A stretch of 38,938 nt of DNA from Cruorifilaria tuberocauda (taxonomy: Eukaryota; Nematoda; Chromadorea; Rhabditida; Onchocercidae): NCBI GenBank assembly GCA_013365365.1, contig JABVXU010000504.1:1-38938 (forward strand), read 5' to 3'. Below the pieces are notes generated by a model. It searched no databases. It was not told the DNA's origin and worked only from the letters and a program-made list of their open reading frames with translations. Positions 8,700 through 19,720 of this stretch are shown piece after piece. The stretch's first letter is position 1. The number at the start of each line of letters is the position of its first letter. The position numbers and the translations under genes were made by a program.

Positions 8700-11368
8700 T
8701 TACAAATTGTTTATTTTCCTAAAGAATAGTTTGCAATATTCGTAAGTGCCCACCATTGTAGCACAAGCAAAGGAAACCTTTGTTACACGTGGAACCACAC
8801 CTGTAATAGAGGAAAAGTGAATGAAAAAAGAAGAATTCAAAAATTTGTACTTTTTACGCCTTTTGTAAATACTCCTTTTGAGTTCTCCATTCCGAAAGCA
8901 AAACTACCTGCAAATAAAGCTCTGAATCCATTCTTTTTATAAAGTTCTTTCATAATACCAAAAGAGTGTCTTGACTGAATTTCCATGTTGCGCTTTTTGA
9001 TAATTGCATTATAGTCATTATTTTCTGTTATCTTCATAATACCATTTTGTTTCGTCATCTCCTTTACGTTTTGTATCTAAAATAATTGGTACATTAATTT
9101 ACCAAAACGTTAATTTAGTCATTATCACAGCTATATAAAACTGTAGCTATAAGAAAGGACTACCAAAATCATCATAATTTTTTTTTGAACTCCACTAAAT
9201 GTCGAAAATACCACAAACAAACAACATGGAAAAAATGCTAATCATCAAATCAATTCGTTTATTCATCTAAGGATTAGATTTTTGATGGTTCAATTCCGAC
9301 TTTTGATGTAAAATCTTATATATATTAACTATTCGGCTTAACTGTTCCAAATCTCATGCTATCATGAAAGATGCAGGTAGAGAAAATTTTTTTAAATAAA
9401 ACTGAAAAATGGATAAGCTATAACCTCTCCCAAAGTTATTTGTCGATGAGTTTTAACAACGTCAAATGGAGTTGTTACAAATGCCGCTAAGGAACCAGCT
9501 ATCGCACCACACATAAAACTGATCAAGAAATTAGTTTCCTGTTGATTTAATTTGTGTAAGGCATTCGCTTTCAAATATTCATATCCTGTCCAATACACAG
9601 CTGCAATTTGTCTTGTTAAATAAAATACTTGTGAGAATATAGAATTTCAATTAAACGCAAAATTACAAACCAGAAAATGGCAAATCACGCATTAGTGAGG
9701 GACTCCAACCACGCCATAAACTAATCCATCCTTCAGCTTCTTTCGATCGCAGAAAAGCTAATCTGATATCTGGAAGCAAAGCAAACTGCAGGTATATGAA
9801 GTAAGAAATATTTATGGCGATTATTTCTTGCTGAATATATTGTAAGCACAGAATGGTTTAAATTTCAGCAGTAAAAATACATTTAAAATACTTCCCCAGG
9901 CTAAGATCACATTAGTTACTTTAATAGGACAATGCATTATTATTATTATTATTCAAACACGAATGAATGATAAAAATTTTCACCTATAATCTTAGAAAAT
10001 CATTTCTAACTTATCAACTAATCATTAATTCGTGTTTATAAAATCCTAGAGCCATAATTAATATCAATATCTCTTACGTGCATATAATTAATAAAAGCAA
10101 GTACTGGATTTTAGAAAGACTTCTGGAAATTCAAGGTTTCCATCTAAATATTTCTCTGAATCAAAATGTTATACCTTTATATGTAAGTCGCTCACTCTGC
10201 ATTTTTGTCCTTATCAATTCCACTGGAGAAACGACACTCAATGCAACTAGACGAGCAGTTGATCCAGCAACCAAGGGGATCCAGTGAGATTTTTTATCAT
10301 ATTTCTCTTTCAACCAGCACAACATATTATCATACATTGTATAGTAAAGAACTGTCGCTGGTATCGCCATAATTCTAAAATCGCTTGATTTGAATATTAC
10401 TCACTAATGCATACTGGTGAGACTAAATGGTCTATTGGACAGAACTAATTAATGAATAATGGAAAAATTTCCTACAATGTCGGCGAAAGTCCACTCCAAA
10501 GTGAATATATTCCCTCCGTCCTCGCAATTTTGAACAGCGCATCCTGAAAATCTAATTTTCTGAAATGTTCCTAATGACTTACATAAAGTTAATGCAGGAG
10601 TGGTAAAAATTCAACAAATTCTTTTATTAAAATTTGAATATTGATAAAATAAGTGTACCATTGTTCCTATAAAATTCCCCGGTCTTGCAAACCATTCGCA
10701 CGGTTCTTTAGAATTTACATTAGCACAAGCCGTACATAAATGATCCATTAAACCGTTGGAATACAAGAAGCAAGTGCCTTTAACGAAAGGGTGCGCTTGC
10801 TGCTGCAGTCGTATTTTTACTACATCCATTGGTGTCACTGAAACGAACTGAAATTTAAATTATATGAAAAGGAAAGAGATTTGCAAAAAAATTTTAAGGA
10901 TCAACTATTTTAAAATAATAACGCCAAAAAAAATATGGCTTTCATCGGGTCTTACAAGTTTGGAATGAACAAGAAGGAAGAAAAAGAAAGGAAGAGATAA
11001 TCAGAATCAAAAGATATCTGCAATTCATATCTAAGGATAAAATCATGTCAAGTACAAAACATCAACAGATGTAATGAAACCGGATTCTTTTTTTCCCTGT
11101 GATTTTACAAAGGTTATTATTCATGAACGAAAATATTAACATATTTTCTTCATCAGCTTTGCATTTATAAATGCTTAACTCGCATTCCATAGCAGTTGAT
11201 CGGACAGTCATATATGTGAATTTCAGAAACCAAATTCTAATAACAAATGATCAATTAAACATGAAAAAACCAACTTAACAACGAGGTTATGATAGCACCG
11301 GATGAAGCAGCTATCATCTGCTGGGAAAACGATGGTGTGATAGCACGGTACTTTTCATCATCTTCCAT
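8700..11368 (-). CDS. Mitochondrial carrier, SLC25A39/SLC25A40 family (glutathione importer), eight exons
   Basis: Exons: 11368-11275, 10837-10659, 10543-10476, 10374-10175, 9769-9671, 9600-9425, 9076-8908, 8800-8700 (stop included). All phases agree and the product is 361 residues, close to human SLC25A39/40. The three carrier signatures are intact: [18 protein letters not shown] and TPFDVVKTH. Family-specific stretches include [16 protein letters not shown] in the first matrix loop, the [11 protein letters not shown] segment, [25 protein letters not shown] residues split at exons 5/6, and the GVVPRVTK end. The family sits in the inner mitochondrial membrane and in mammals imports glutathione, supporting iron-sulfur proteins. 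Four cysteines (54, 66, 69, 78) lie in the first matrix loop. The second matrix loop (exon 7) is longer and more polar than in mammals. If the last intron (8907-8801) were retained, the frame would end at 8837, losing the final helix. Confidence 0.95.
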
Positions 11369-12105
11369 GAGAATTTATTTTTATCACGAATTGCATCCAA
11401 AATAATCAATTGCCTGGAGCAACAGACAGATACTAGCTGTATGATAATTCATTCCTCGGAATAATTATAAATTAAAAGCGTCAACACTAATTCTTATTCT
11501 TTCTCATGTTCCATACTTACCTTACATTCAACAAGCAGAAATGATCTAAGTATCACTCACCGCTATCAGTAAACAAAAAATTTCGAAACATTATTTTCTG
11601 AAATTTACAATAAACGGGCATAATTAAACGACATAAATTAATATTTGTTTAAAAACGATATCGAAGAAAATAAAACACCTTCGGTTCTATAATTTTATTA
11701 ATGTCAATCTTGCGCAAACTAACAGAAATTGGAAGGAGAAGCAACAAAAAACCAAAATTTACACCGGTTGGCAGTAAGTACTTTGTAGAATTAAATCAAA
11801 TTCATGGAATTTGCAGCCTTCCATAGTTGAAGAATAAGCAAGAAATTTTGAGATTATGGAAGAACTGGAAAATCAAAAGCCATAAAAACAGGATAAAAAA
11901 TCATTAAAAAAACAAAATCTGAATAACCAACAAATAATGGACAATAACAACATCAAAAATTGACAAATAAATAACAACTTCTTATCACTTTTAATGACAA
12001 AAAAGAATGCCACGATAAACGGTTTATTCGAAGTAAACAATCAAACGTACATGATTTAACATCTTTGACATCTTGACATTTACATGATAAAATAATACAT
12101 ATAGC
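11369..12105 (-). other. 737-bp interval between LARS stop and carrier start
   Basis: Both flanking genes read on the minus strand, so this interval holds the LARS 3' untranslated region and the carrier's promoter or leader. A polyadenylation signal AATAAA is present on the minus strand at 12028-12023, about 78 nt past the LARS stop. The interval is short enough that joint transcription cannot be excluded, but it is longer than typical nematode intercistronic spacing. Confidence 0.5.
12023..12028 (-). terminator. Polyadenylation signal of LARS
   Basis: AATAAA on the minus strand, about 78 nt downstream of the LARS stop codon (12108-12106). Canonical hexamer at a plausible distance; other weaker signals could be used. 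Confidence 0.5.
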
Positions 12106-15100
12106 TTAACTGGAACTCCTGTATACTATCGTTCTGCCCAAATAAAATGTATTGCCGTTATTCTGGAGATAAATTTTTCCGGCTTGTATATCTGCCTTGA
12201 ACTGTGCTGCAAATATATTATATCAACAGTAGGATTCTCAAACTTAAACTTGGATATACACACTTATTTAAAATAATTTTTTTTTAAGAAATCAAGAAGC
12301 TTACCAGAATCAGGGATGAGTTCGTTGTTTTCTAAAGGATTTTCTAATCCTATTAACTTCCTATCACCACCCAAAGGATCCAGATATCGCCATAAAGAAA
12401 CAGATTGTTTAGCTGAAAGGAATATATTTTCAGAACGACTTCTAAAATGTCATTGTGGATTCAAACAAATGAATTTTTTTCAAATCCTATAAACAATTCT
12501 GATACACTGAATTCAAATACTTGGACCACTGAAATTTCACTTCAATCGTCAGGATGTCAAAATTTACGTTTAATATCTTTGGAAAGTCTCTTCAAACGAC
12601 GAATAACGACTTCCACAGTATCACCATTTATAATTGGAATTTCCACATCAAATAGAGCAGAGCAAGGGTCCACGTTTCGAAACATAATGGCAATACCAGG
12701 CTATAAATGACAAATAGAAAGGTTTCATTAATATAAATATAAAGTACTGAGCAATTCAAATTTCAGTTATTGATAAAAAATACTATTTATTAGCAAAATT
12801 TATTCGAAACTATCGAAACACATAGACAAATGTTAACAATGAGTTATTGAATGGACTTACTTCTTGTTCTTTATACATTATAATGGGTTTGCCAGGACAA
12901 GTCATTTCAACCACATTTTCTGGCACTACTTCTTTCACATTAGTAATGGTAACTTTTTCTAGATCCAAAGTTGATAATATATAGTCCAAATTCTGGAATA
13001 AACAAAATACGTAATTATTATATTTTAAGTAGTAACTGAGCTGTAATAAATTTAAATTACAAACAAAATTTTGCAAGGACGAATCTTTTAACAATGCAAT
13101 TGATGAAAAAAAAATAATAAAGAACTCAGCAAAACCTGTTCCAGAACTTCTTTCTGATCAAATCGACAAGCAATATCTAAAGCTGATTCACCGTGTACTG
13201 ATAAGTTTTCACGTATCAACTGAACAAAAGGCATCGCTTTTTTCATAAATTTTTTCAAACTTTCTACCGTACCTAAGCGATGAGATATCTCTTTGTTATC
13301 TGGCAACACACCATTGCCTTCCTGTAATGATATTAAATAATTGGAACTGTATTAAAAACAGAATGAAAACAATCTTTTGGAGAGAGAAGTTATATTTCCC
13401 TCTTTCTACTTATACTTAATTGAGAAATAATGAAATAAATCAAAGTAATGGGTACAAGAAGCATACAAATAAGAAAAAATAACTCATACCTCATAATATT
13501 GATTCAACACGCCGAGCACTTCCCGTTGCCAAGTTGGATACTCTACTGCAAAATATATCACTGCTTCCGATGGCGGATTCGTATCCCTGCTCTTTTTTTG
13601 TTTCACATTCATGTGGTTTTTCAAACGCAATCGGAAATCCTTCAAATGAGCTAGACAGGTAATAATAGTATAATCTATAGAAAAAAAAATCATTTTTTAA
13701 TAAAAATGATCAATAAAATCAATCAATTTAAGAACAAACCTTGATTGCATCATCCATGAATTTGGCTTTTTTTGTTATCAGATCATTAGCTGATGGAGTA
13801 ACAGGCCATTTTGTGCACACAATAAAGCCATCCTAAAAATTAAATACGCTCAACGATTCAATTTTATTCCTTTTTGAATATTAAAAACTGTAGAAATATT
13901 ATTAATACTAATGAGAATATTTCAGATATGACAATTCCAAAGCTAACCTTTCCCAAAATCTGCCATATTTGTTCAGATACATGAGGGCAAATTGGTGAAA
14001 GAATGATTGCTTGTGTTTCAATCCACTTGAAAATCATATCAATATGCATTTCTGTATCGCCTCCACAATACTCGCGATATTTGTCACGATAACTCTGAAA
14101 TGCACACAACATTTTCAGTAAAATATATAAAATTTCTATTAGCTAAGAAACCATTTAATGCAGCATGACGCAGCTTATAATGCTGACACTTCCGCACTAT
14201 TTCATTATTTCAACATACCGCGGTGTATATTCTTAACAATAACAGTTTTAAAATAAATAAAATACTAAGTACAATAAAGTGAACAAAACAAACTGACGTG
14301 AATTAAAATGAACCAAATTAATATTTCGTTAATGCGTATTAATGTTCGAGGAAAAAATCGAGCTGGAGTTACCTGATACTCAAAAAATCCATGTTTTAAA
14401 ACTTCTTTAAAAAGAATTTGTTCATAGCAATCGCGCGTTTTATGAATTGCACTATTCATTTCATTGTCGAAAACCTCATCAGCAAAGGTGAATTCCTGTC
14501 CAGTACGTAAACCACCCTGTTCCCGTAAAGCAACCATTTCACGTGACCATGAAAGGAGATTATATAAACGTAATACTGCTGCATCCGCCATATCATAAAC
14601 AAAATTAGCATCTTCCACGTAATCCCCTGCATCCTGAAATAGAAAGTTAATTCCCGTTTGTAGAAAGCATGGGTGATTCAATACATGGAAAAATATAACT
14701 TAAATATACAAGAAATCTGAAGTAATACTACGTTACATCAAATTGTAAATTAATCAGTTCAAAAGGACAAATTCCACATTTTTCGAACTAGCTTTTGAAA
14801 AAAATTCGATAAAAAAATTTACCGCTAAAGAAATACGCATTCCATCGGCAGAAAACATGTCTACAGTTTCACTAAGAGTCAGGAAATTGCCAGTTTGTTT
14901 GGACATCTAAAATGATCTGTCTGAGAAATGCAGACACTGATAAAATCAAAAAATGCAATTCGATAAATACATATTTTTGCAGCTGTGTCTTAAGATATAA
15001 ACAACCGCAAACTGAACGGTAACTGTTCGAACTTTTTCATTGTTTAATAACAGATGTCCATTTGCTCGTATGCTTTTAGGCCACAACTCAGGCCGATCTT

Positions 15101-18100
15101 TCCAGATTGCAACATGATTGAACAAATAATAAGTAAGGTGATTCTGCAGAAGATCTTTACCGGAAGCACGCATGTCAACTGGGTACCTTAAAAATGCACA
15201 AGGATTCGGAATAATAACAAATTACCGAGCAATTTAAAGTATGTTTTTCCTGAATTAATGAAGTATATCAATAAAAGCTAAGATTCAATTCATTTTTGAT
15301 ATCGTCCCGATTAAGATACTATGTAAAAGATGCACCAAACAGAAAGAATATATCTAGTATTCATCACACCGAAATATGCAATAAACATAAACTAACCAAT
15401 ACAGGAACTCCTTTCTGCACATAGCTAATTGTGACTCTCGGACTGGCATTGTTTTGTCATTGTAAGGCTTATTTAAGAATATATAATCCCAGCAGTCATC
15501 AACCATATCCGATGCTCTGCATATGAAAAATTATTGCATTCCTATACAAGTTGGAAATTATGTCGAATTTAACTGTAATTATGCAAAATAAAAAGTACTT
15601 GATTCCAGCAGGACCGACAATGCTTCCATCAATAGTGCCACCTTGGAGAAGATGTGCAACTGTATAATAGGCATTGTATATCGTTGAATCAGAAAGTGAT
15701 TCAATGAGATACTGCGGATCCCATGGCAACTTTGAGCCCAAACCGTATGATCGACAACAAGCATGCTCATGCAACCAGTCAATCGTTGCATTCAGATTTC
15801 TCCGTACCTAATGACACATCAATTTAAAATCAATTAACATTTGTTTATGACAATTAAATATTTTGGAATTTCTTTTTAAAAATTACATCTTCTGTATATG
15901 TATTCAGCTGGGCTAAAACCTTTTTTGTTTCCTTCTTCCATTCTTCATCACCATAATTTAAATACCTAAAAAAACACATAGATCATTTTCCTACAAAGAT
16001 TTTTCTAACAAACATAAGATACAAATCCTATCGAAGGACAGAAATAGTAACATACTATCCTTCAATAAAATTACTTGTATCACTGCTTACTACTTGATTT
16101 ATCAGTTTGTTACATCTTCTTTTTCCTTGGTAACAATCTTGCCGAATGCATCTCCGTTACTCTATTACTATAACTCCAAAATTTTCTAATGTTTTGAAAT
16201 TAAATTATTCCCCATCAAATAATCAACATCTCTATGAATTTAGAGTCTTCCAAATCAAAATAACGAGACTTACCACTGATCACATAAAGCCACAACACAT
16301 TCATCACCAGAACGTGAAATAACTTTTTTTTCCGGTTCTACAAATAATATTGCCTCCCCAGATGAAATCAATTCTTCTTGAATTTTCTTTTTTACTTCTG
16401 AAGTTTTCTGCCCAGCATACTTACCAACCATCATTATCTAAAATTATTTCCTCCAATCTATAAAAAGACAATTAATTTTATAAAAATGATTCGGTTTGTT
16501 ACAAACAAAGGTACAATATTAACATGTCAAATACTAACGCCATCATAGAATCCTTTCAGATATACTTCTTTCTTAGCTTCTGCTAATTTATCTTGATCAT
16601 TCTGACTTTCAATTTTCATTTTCTCATAAAGATGCACGGCAGCCATTTCTCCATATTCCGGTATTTTCAAAACTGGGATCTGGAAAATCATATCTGACAT
16701 GAAATTTTACCGATGCATAAGGAAGTCTAAAATTCAAAATAACAATGAATTCACTTTTTTACTATGATGAAGAGCACTAAATGTTGATTAATTAAAAATC
16801 AATTATTAAGAAAACGCATAATTTACCGGTTCATACGGCAATACCATTTCATCCTTTAAATTAAATTTTTCTCGTAATGGCTTTTTCTTCCTTAAATCCA
16901 TCAAAGCCGCATAATCATCTGGTGAATCTGATGGCACGCTTGTCACAATTCCGGTACCTGTAAGCAGATAATGAATAAAATTGCAAAAAAAAACCAAGTC
17001 TCAAAATAAAGTTCAAGTATATGAACAGTAAATACACGCAAAAAAGAAAATCTTTATATAATAATAACACCGATTCTTTGATAATTTACTAAATGACTGT
17101 GATGGGACTGCAACACACTTTACTATTTTTTAAATCATTAGAAAAATAAATTTACCCTTGTCATCTTTGATAGTCAGCATAGGTAATGAGTAGATATGAT
17201 CATATTTCGTCAGAGGACTTTTTAATGCCAAACCAAGTAGCTCTTTGCCTGATATCTAAAAAGTATTAAATAAAAATAATCTATGTAGAGGTAAACATTC
17301 TTAGGGATATTATAACAATGAACAGTGTGAAAAAGAGTAAGATGAAAAACCTTTTCAGCGCCATCAACAAATTTTATTTTTCCATTTTCAGCAGTCATCT
17401 CCTGATAACTCATATTTCTTGCTGCTCTTTTTGTTGTAACAAAAACTTCATTTTCCTTTTGACCAGCATAGAAAGCACAATACCTAGAATAAAAATACAT
17501 AATTATATAGCTAGAAATATCATATTAAACTTGTCAAAATTTAGAGTTCCCAATTTTTACATTTTCGTAAGTCCGGATATAATAGGAGTATTCAAAATAG
17601 AACTTAACAAATTATCATTCGGTATTAAAACTTCTCATCCATTTGAATCCAAACAACCTGGTAAAAAGTAAGACACATACTCAATGTCAGGATGAATATA
17701 GCAGTTCGTTTGTCCATACATTGTTTCAGGCCTCAATGTTGCAGCAACTAGAAAAACATTTTTCCCACTTTTTGCGAGTAATTCTGGTAAAGGATCAAGA
17801 ATCTGAAGTAAAAGCTTGAATAAATAAATACCATTAAAGAAGAAACTATTATCGGAACTTAATTAATCTCTATACCTTCATTTTGATGAGTGTATACTCT
17901 TGAGGCCCTACACCTTCTCCAACTAATCGATCATGATCCATGCATGGTTGTCCATCGCTTGGAGAATATATTGTATAACGTTTACCAAAATCAATTTTTT
18001 TAGCTTCACGAAGTTTCCGAAATTGCCAGCAAACAAAAGAATCATAGTAAGGATTACGATCAGTAGTAATAAATGTACGTCTCCAATCAACCTAAAACTA

Positions 18101-19098
18101 CACTCAGCGGATGAAAAGGAAAGAAGAATAAAACACAGCTTTATACACAGAAATCAAATTATTCAGCACATGTATGATTTCAAAACTGAGAACCTTGAGA
18201 CCCATTTTTTGAACATCGCTAATGCAATGTTGTGGAAAATAATCAAGCCAGTAGCTCGCATCTGTAAACTTGATAATTTCCGAGTCGTCTAATCCTAGCA
18301 TTCTCATAATTTGCCATTGATATTTTGCTGTTCCAGTTTTTGCAACAGCTTTACTCTGAAAATACAAATAGTAAACGACATAACTGACAATGATAAAAAA
18401 AAAATCTTGTAAATTCAAGATACCAATAAAGAAAAACCTTTTTCCCTTTACTCTTGTCTTTAATAATTTCATCTATGACACTGCTCTCCTGGGTTATCAT
18501 TTTATTATCATTATCATTATCTGGAAAATGTGGTGGATATCCGAATTCTTCCACTTCTCTCTTTAATTTATCAGCGCAGGCTTTTATTGGCATTCCAGTA
18601 CAGTGTAAACCGAAGGGAAACAAACACCGTTTTCCTATCAATCGTTGAAATCCTATCGCGAACTGAAATTGTTGTAATAGAAACATGGTAAATTCTGCAA
18701 AGCAAGACTTTTTGATGAAAACTTAATTTTAAACTTGAAATGTAACATCCTGTTTGGTATTTCTAAATCGTTGAATAAAAGAACCTCGGCTTTAGATATC
18801 GTGAAAGAGTGTCCCAAATGAAGACGACCATTCATGTAAGGGAATGGTATATTTGCCATATACTTCGGTTCAGATCTGAAATTTTTCTATAATAAAGATG
18901 TTAAAAAACTGTTACAAACTATTTAAAAAGATCTGAAATCTGAAAATCAAACAAAAAGTGAAAATTGGTAATGATTTAGAACAATTACTTGTCATTCGAA
19001 GCATCCACTTCGAACACTTTTGCATCTAACCATAACTTCTGAATCTTCACTTCCATTTCCAGAAGTTCCGCCACTTTTCTTCTTTCTTTAGCAGTCAT
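12106..19098 (-). CDS. lars-1: Leucyl-tRNA synthetase, cytoplasmic (25 exons; one frameshifted)
   Basis: Exons: 19098-18989, 18875-18785, 18662-18438, 18355-18194, 18091-17876, 17802-17681, 17483-17351, 17257-17156, 16957-16827, 16679-16539, 16437-16274, 15965-15887, 15807-15599, 15516-15397, 15186-15033, 14906-14823, 14633-14373, 14094-13948, 13832-13736, 13650-13490, 13321-13136, 12992-12861, 12700-12568, 12412-12305, 12206-12106. About 1188 residues, as in eukaryotic cytosolic LARS. The enzyme charges tRNA-Leu with leucine using ATP. Motifs: HLGH (56-59, HIGH variant) after [22 protein letters not shown]1 editing domain with [12 protein letters not shown] (290-301) and [15 protein letters not shown] (387-401); KMSKQ (719-723, KMSKS variant); anticodon-binding helices and a eukaryote-type C-terminal extension. 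Exon 8 contains an A7 run where frame continuity needs A5 or A8. The exon 19/20 junction is ambiguous (end 13740 or 13736). Confidence 0.96.
17156..17257 (-). other. Frameshifted LARS exon 8
   Basis: The exon is 102 nt, but neighbouring phases (0 before, 1 after) require a length of 3n+1. Its first part reads [11 protein letters not shown] and its second [20 protein letters not shown], both clearly LARS, in different frames. The break lies at the homopolymer T7 on the plus strand (17219-17225), coding A7. As written, translation ends at TGA five bases after the run (GTC CTC TGA). All other 24 exons are intact, which points to a sequence or assembly error rather than a dead gene. Confidence 0.9.
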
Positions 19099-19638
19099 CT
19101 TCGAAATCTCTATCAAATTAAATGCTTAAATTTGGATAGAGCTAAAAAAATATCAAGTAAACAATCATTAAGATGTATAATATACTTCAATTTTCAATGA
19201 CAACATGCCATAAAATTCTGATAATATAGTAAATCTCAAATGCATTGATTTTCCCGTCTACAATTACATCCATGCGAGAATGCTGAAACGAGAGCGAAAA
19301 ATTGGAAGCAATTCTATAAGGATTACCGAATCATGTTCACTTCTGGCAATGAATATTATTCCAAAAAGAAATTTCTCAAAGAAATTCATCTTTTCCATCC
19401 TATTTCAGCTTTACAAATTCAAATATCTTCATTAAAATTTGAATGAACCAGTTAAATGCAATAACTTCATGCTTACGTTTTACACCTGAATAGAGTTGAA
19501 CAAGAAATTTCTCGTATTTATATGAGACTTCCCTATTTTCGAAAATAAAAATGTGTGGAGATTTAATTTTAAACTTTAAGAAATTTAAGAAAATTTCTGA
19601 TAAGAGATAATCTGAGTGAAATAATCAAAGCATAGATT

Positions 19639-19720
19639 ACGTCAAAAATTACGCATGCAAAAATTACGAACGTCAAAAATTATGCATGCAAAAATTACGA
19701 ACGTCAAAAATTATGCATAC
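19639..19720. repeat. 31-bp tandem repeat, about 2.6 copies
   Basis: Units at 19640-19670, 19671-19701 and a partial at 19702-19720 share the 31-bp unit CGTCAAAAATTAYGCATGCA followed by AAAATTACGAA. Only an A/G-type substitution separates units 1 and 2. It lies about 540 bp upstream of the LARS start, in the divergent intergenic region. Confidence 0.85.

Noticed and set aside
9280..9310. GGTTCAATTCC, resembling a tRNA B box
   Set aside because: No complementary T stem, A box or acceptor stem around it.
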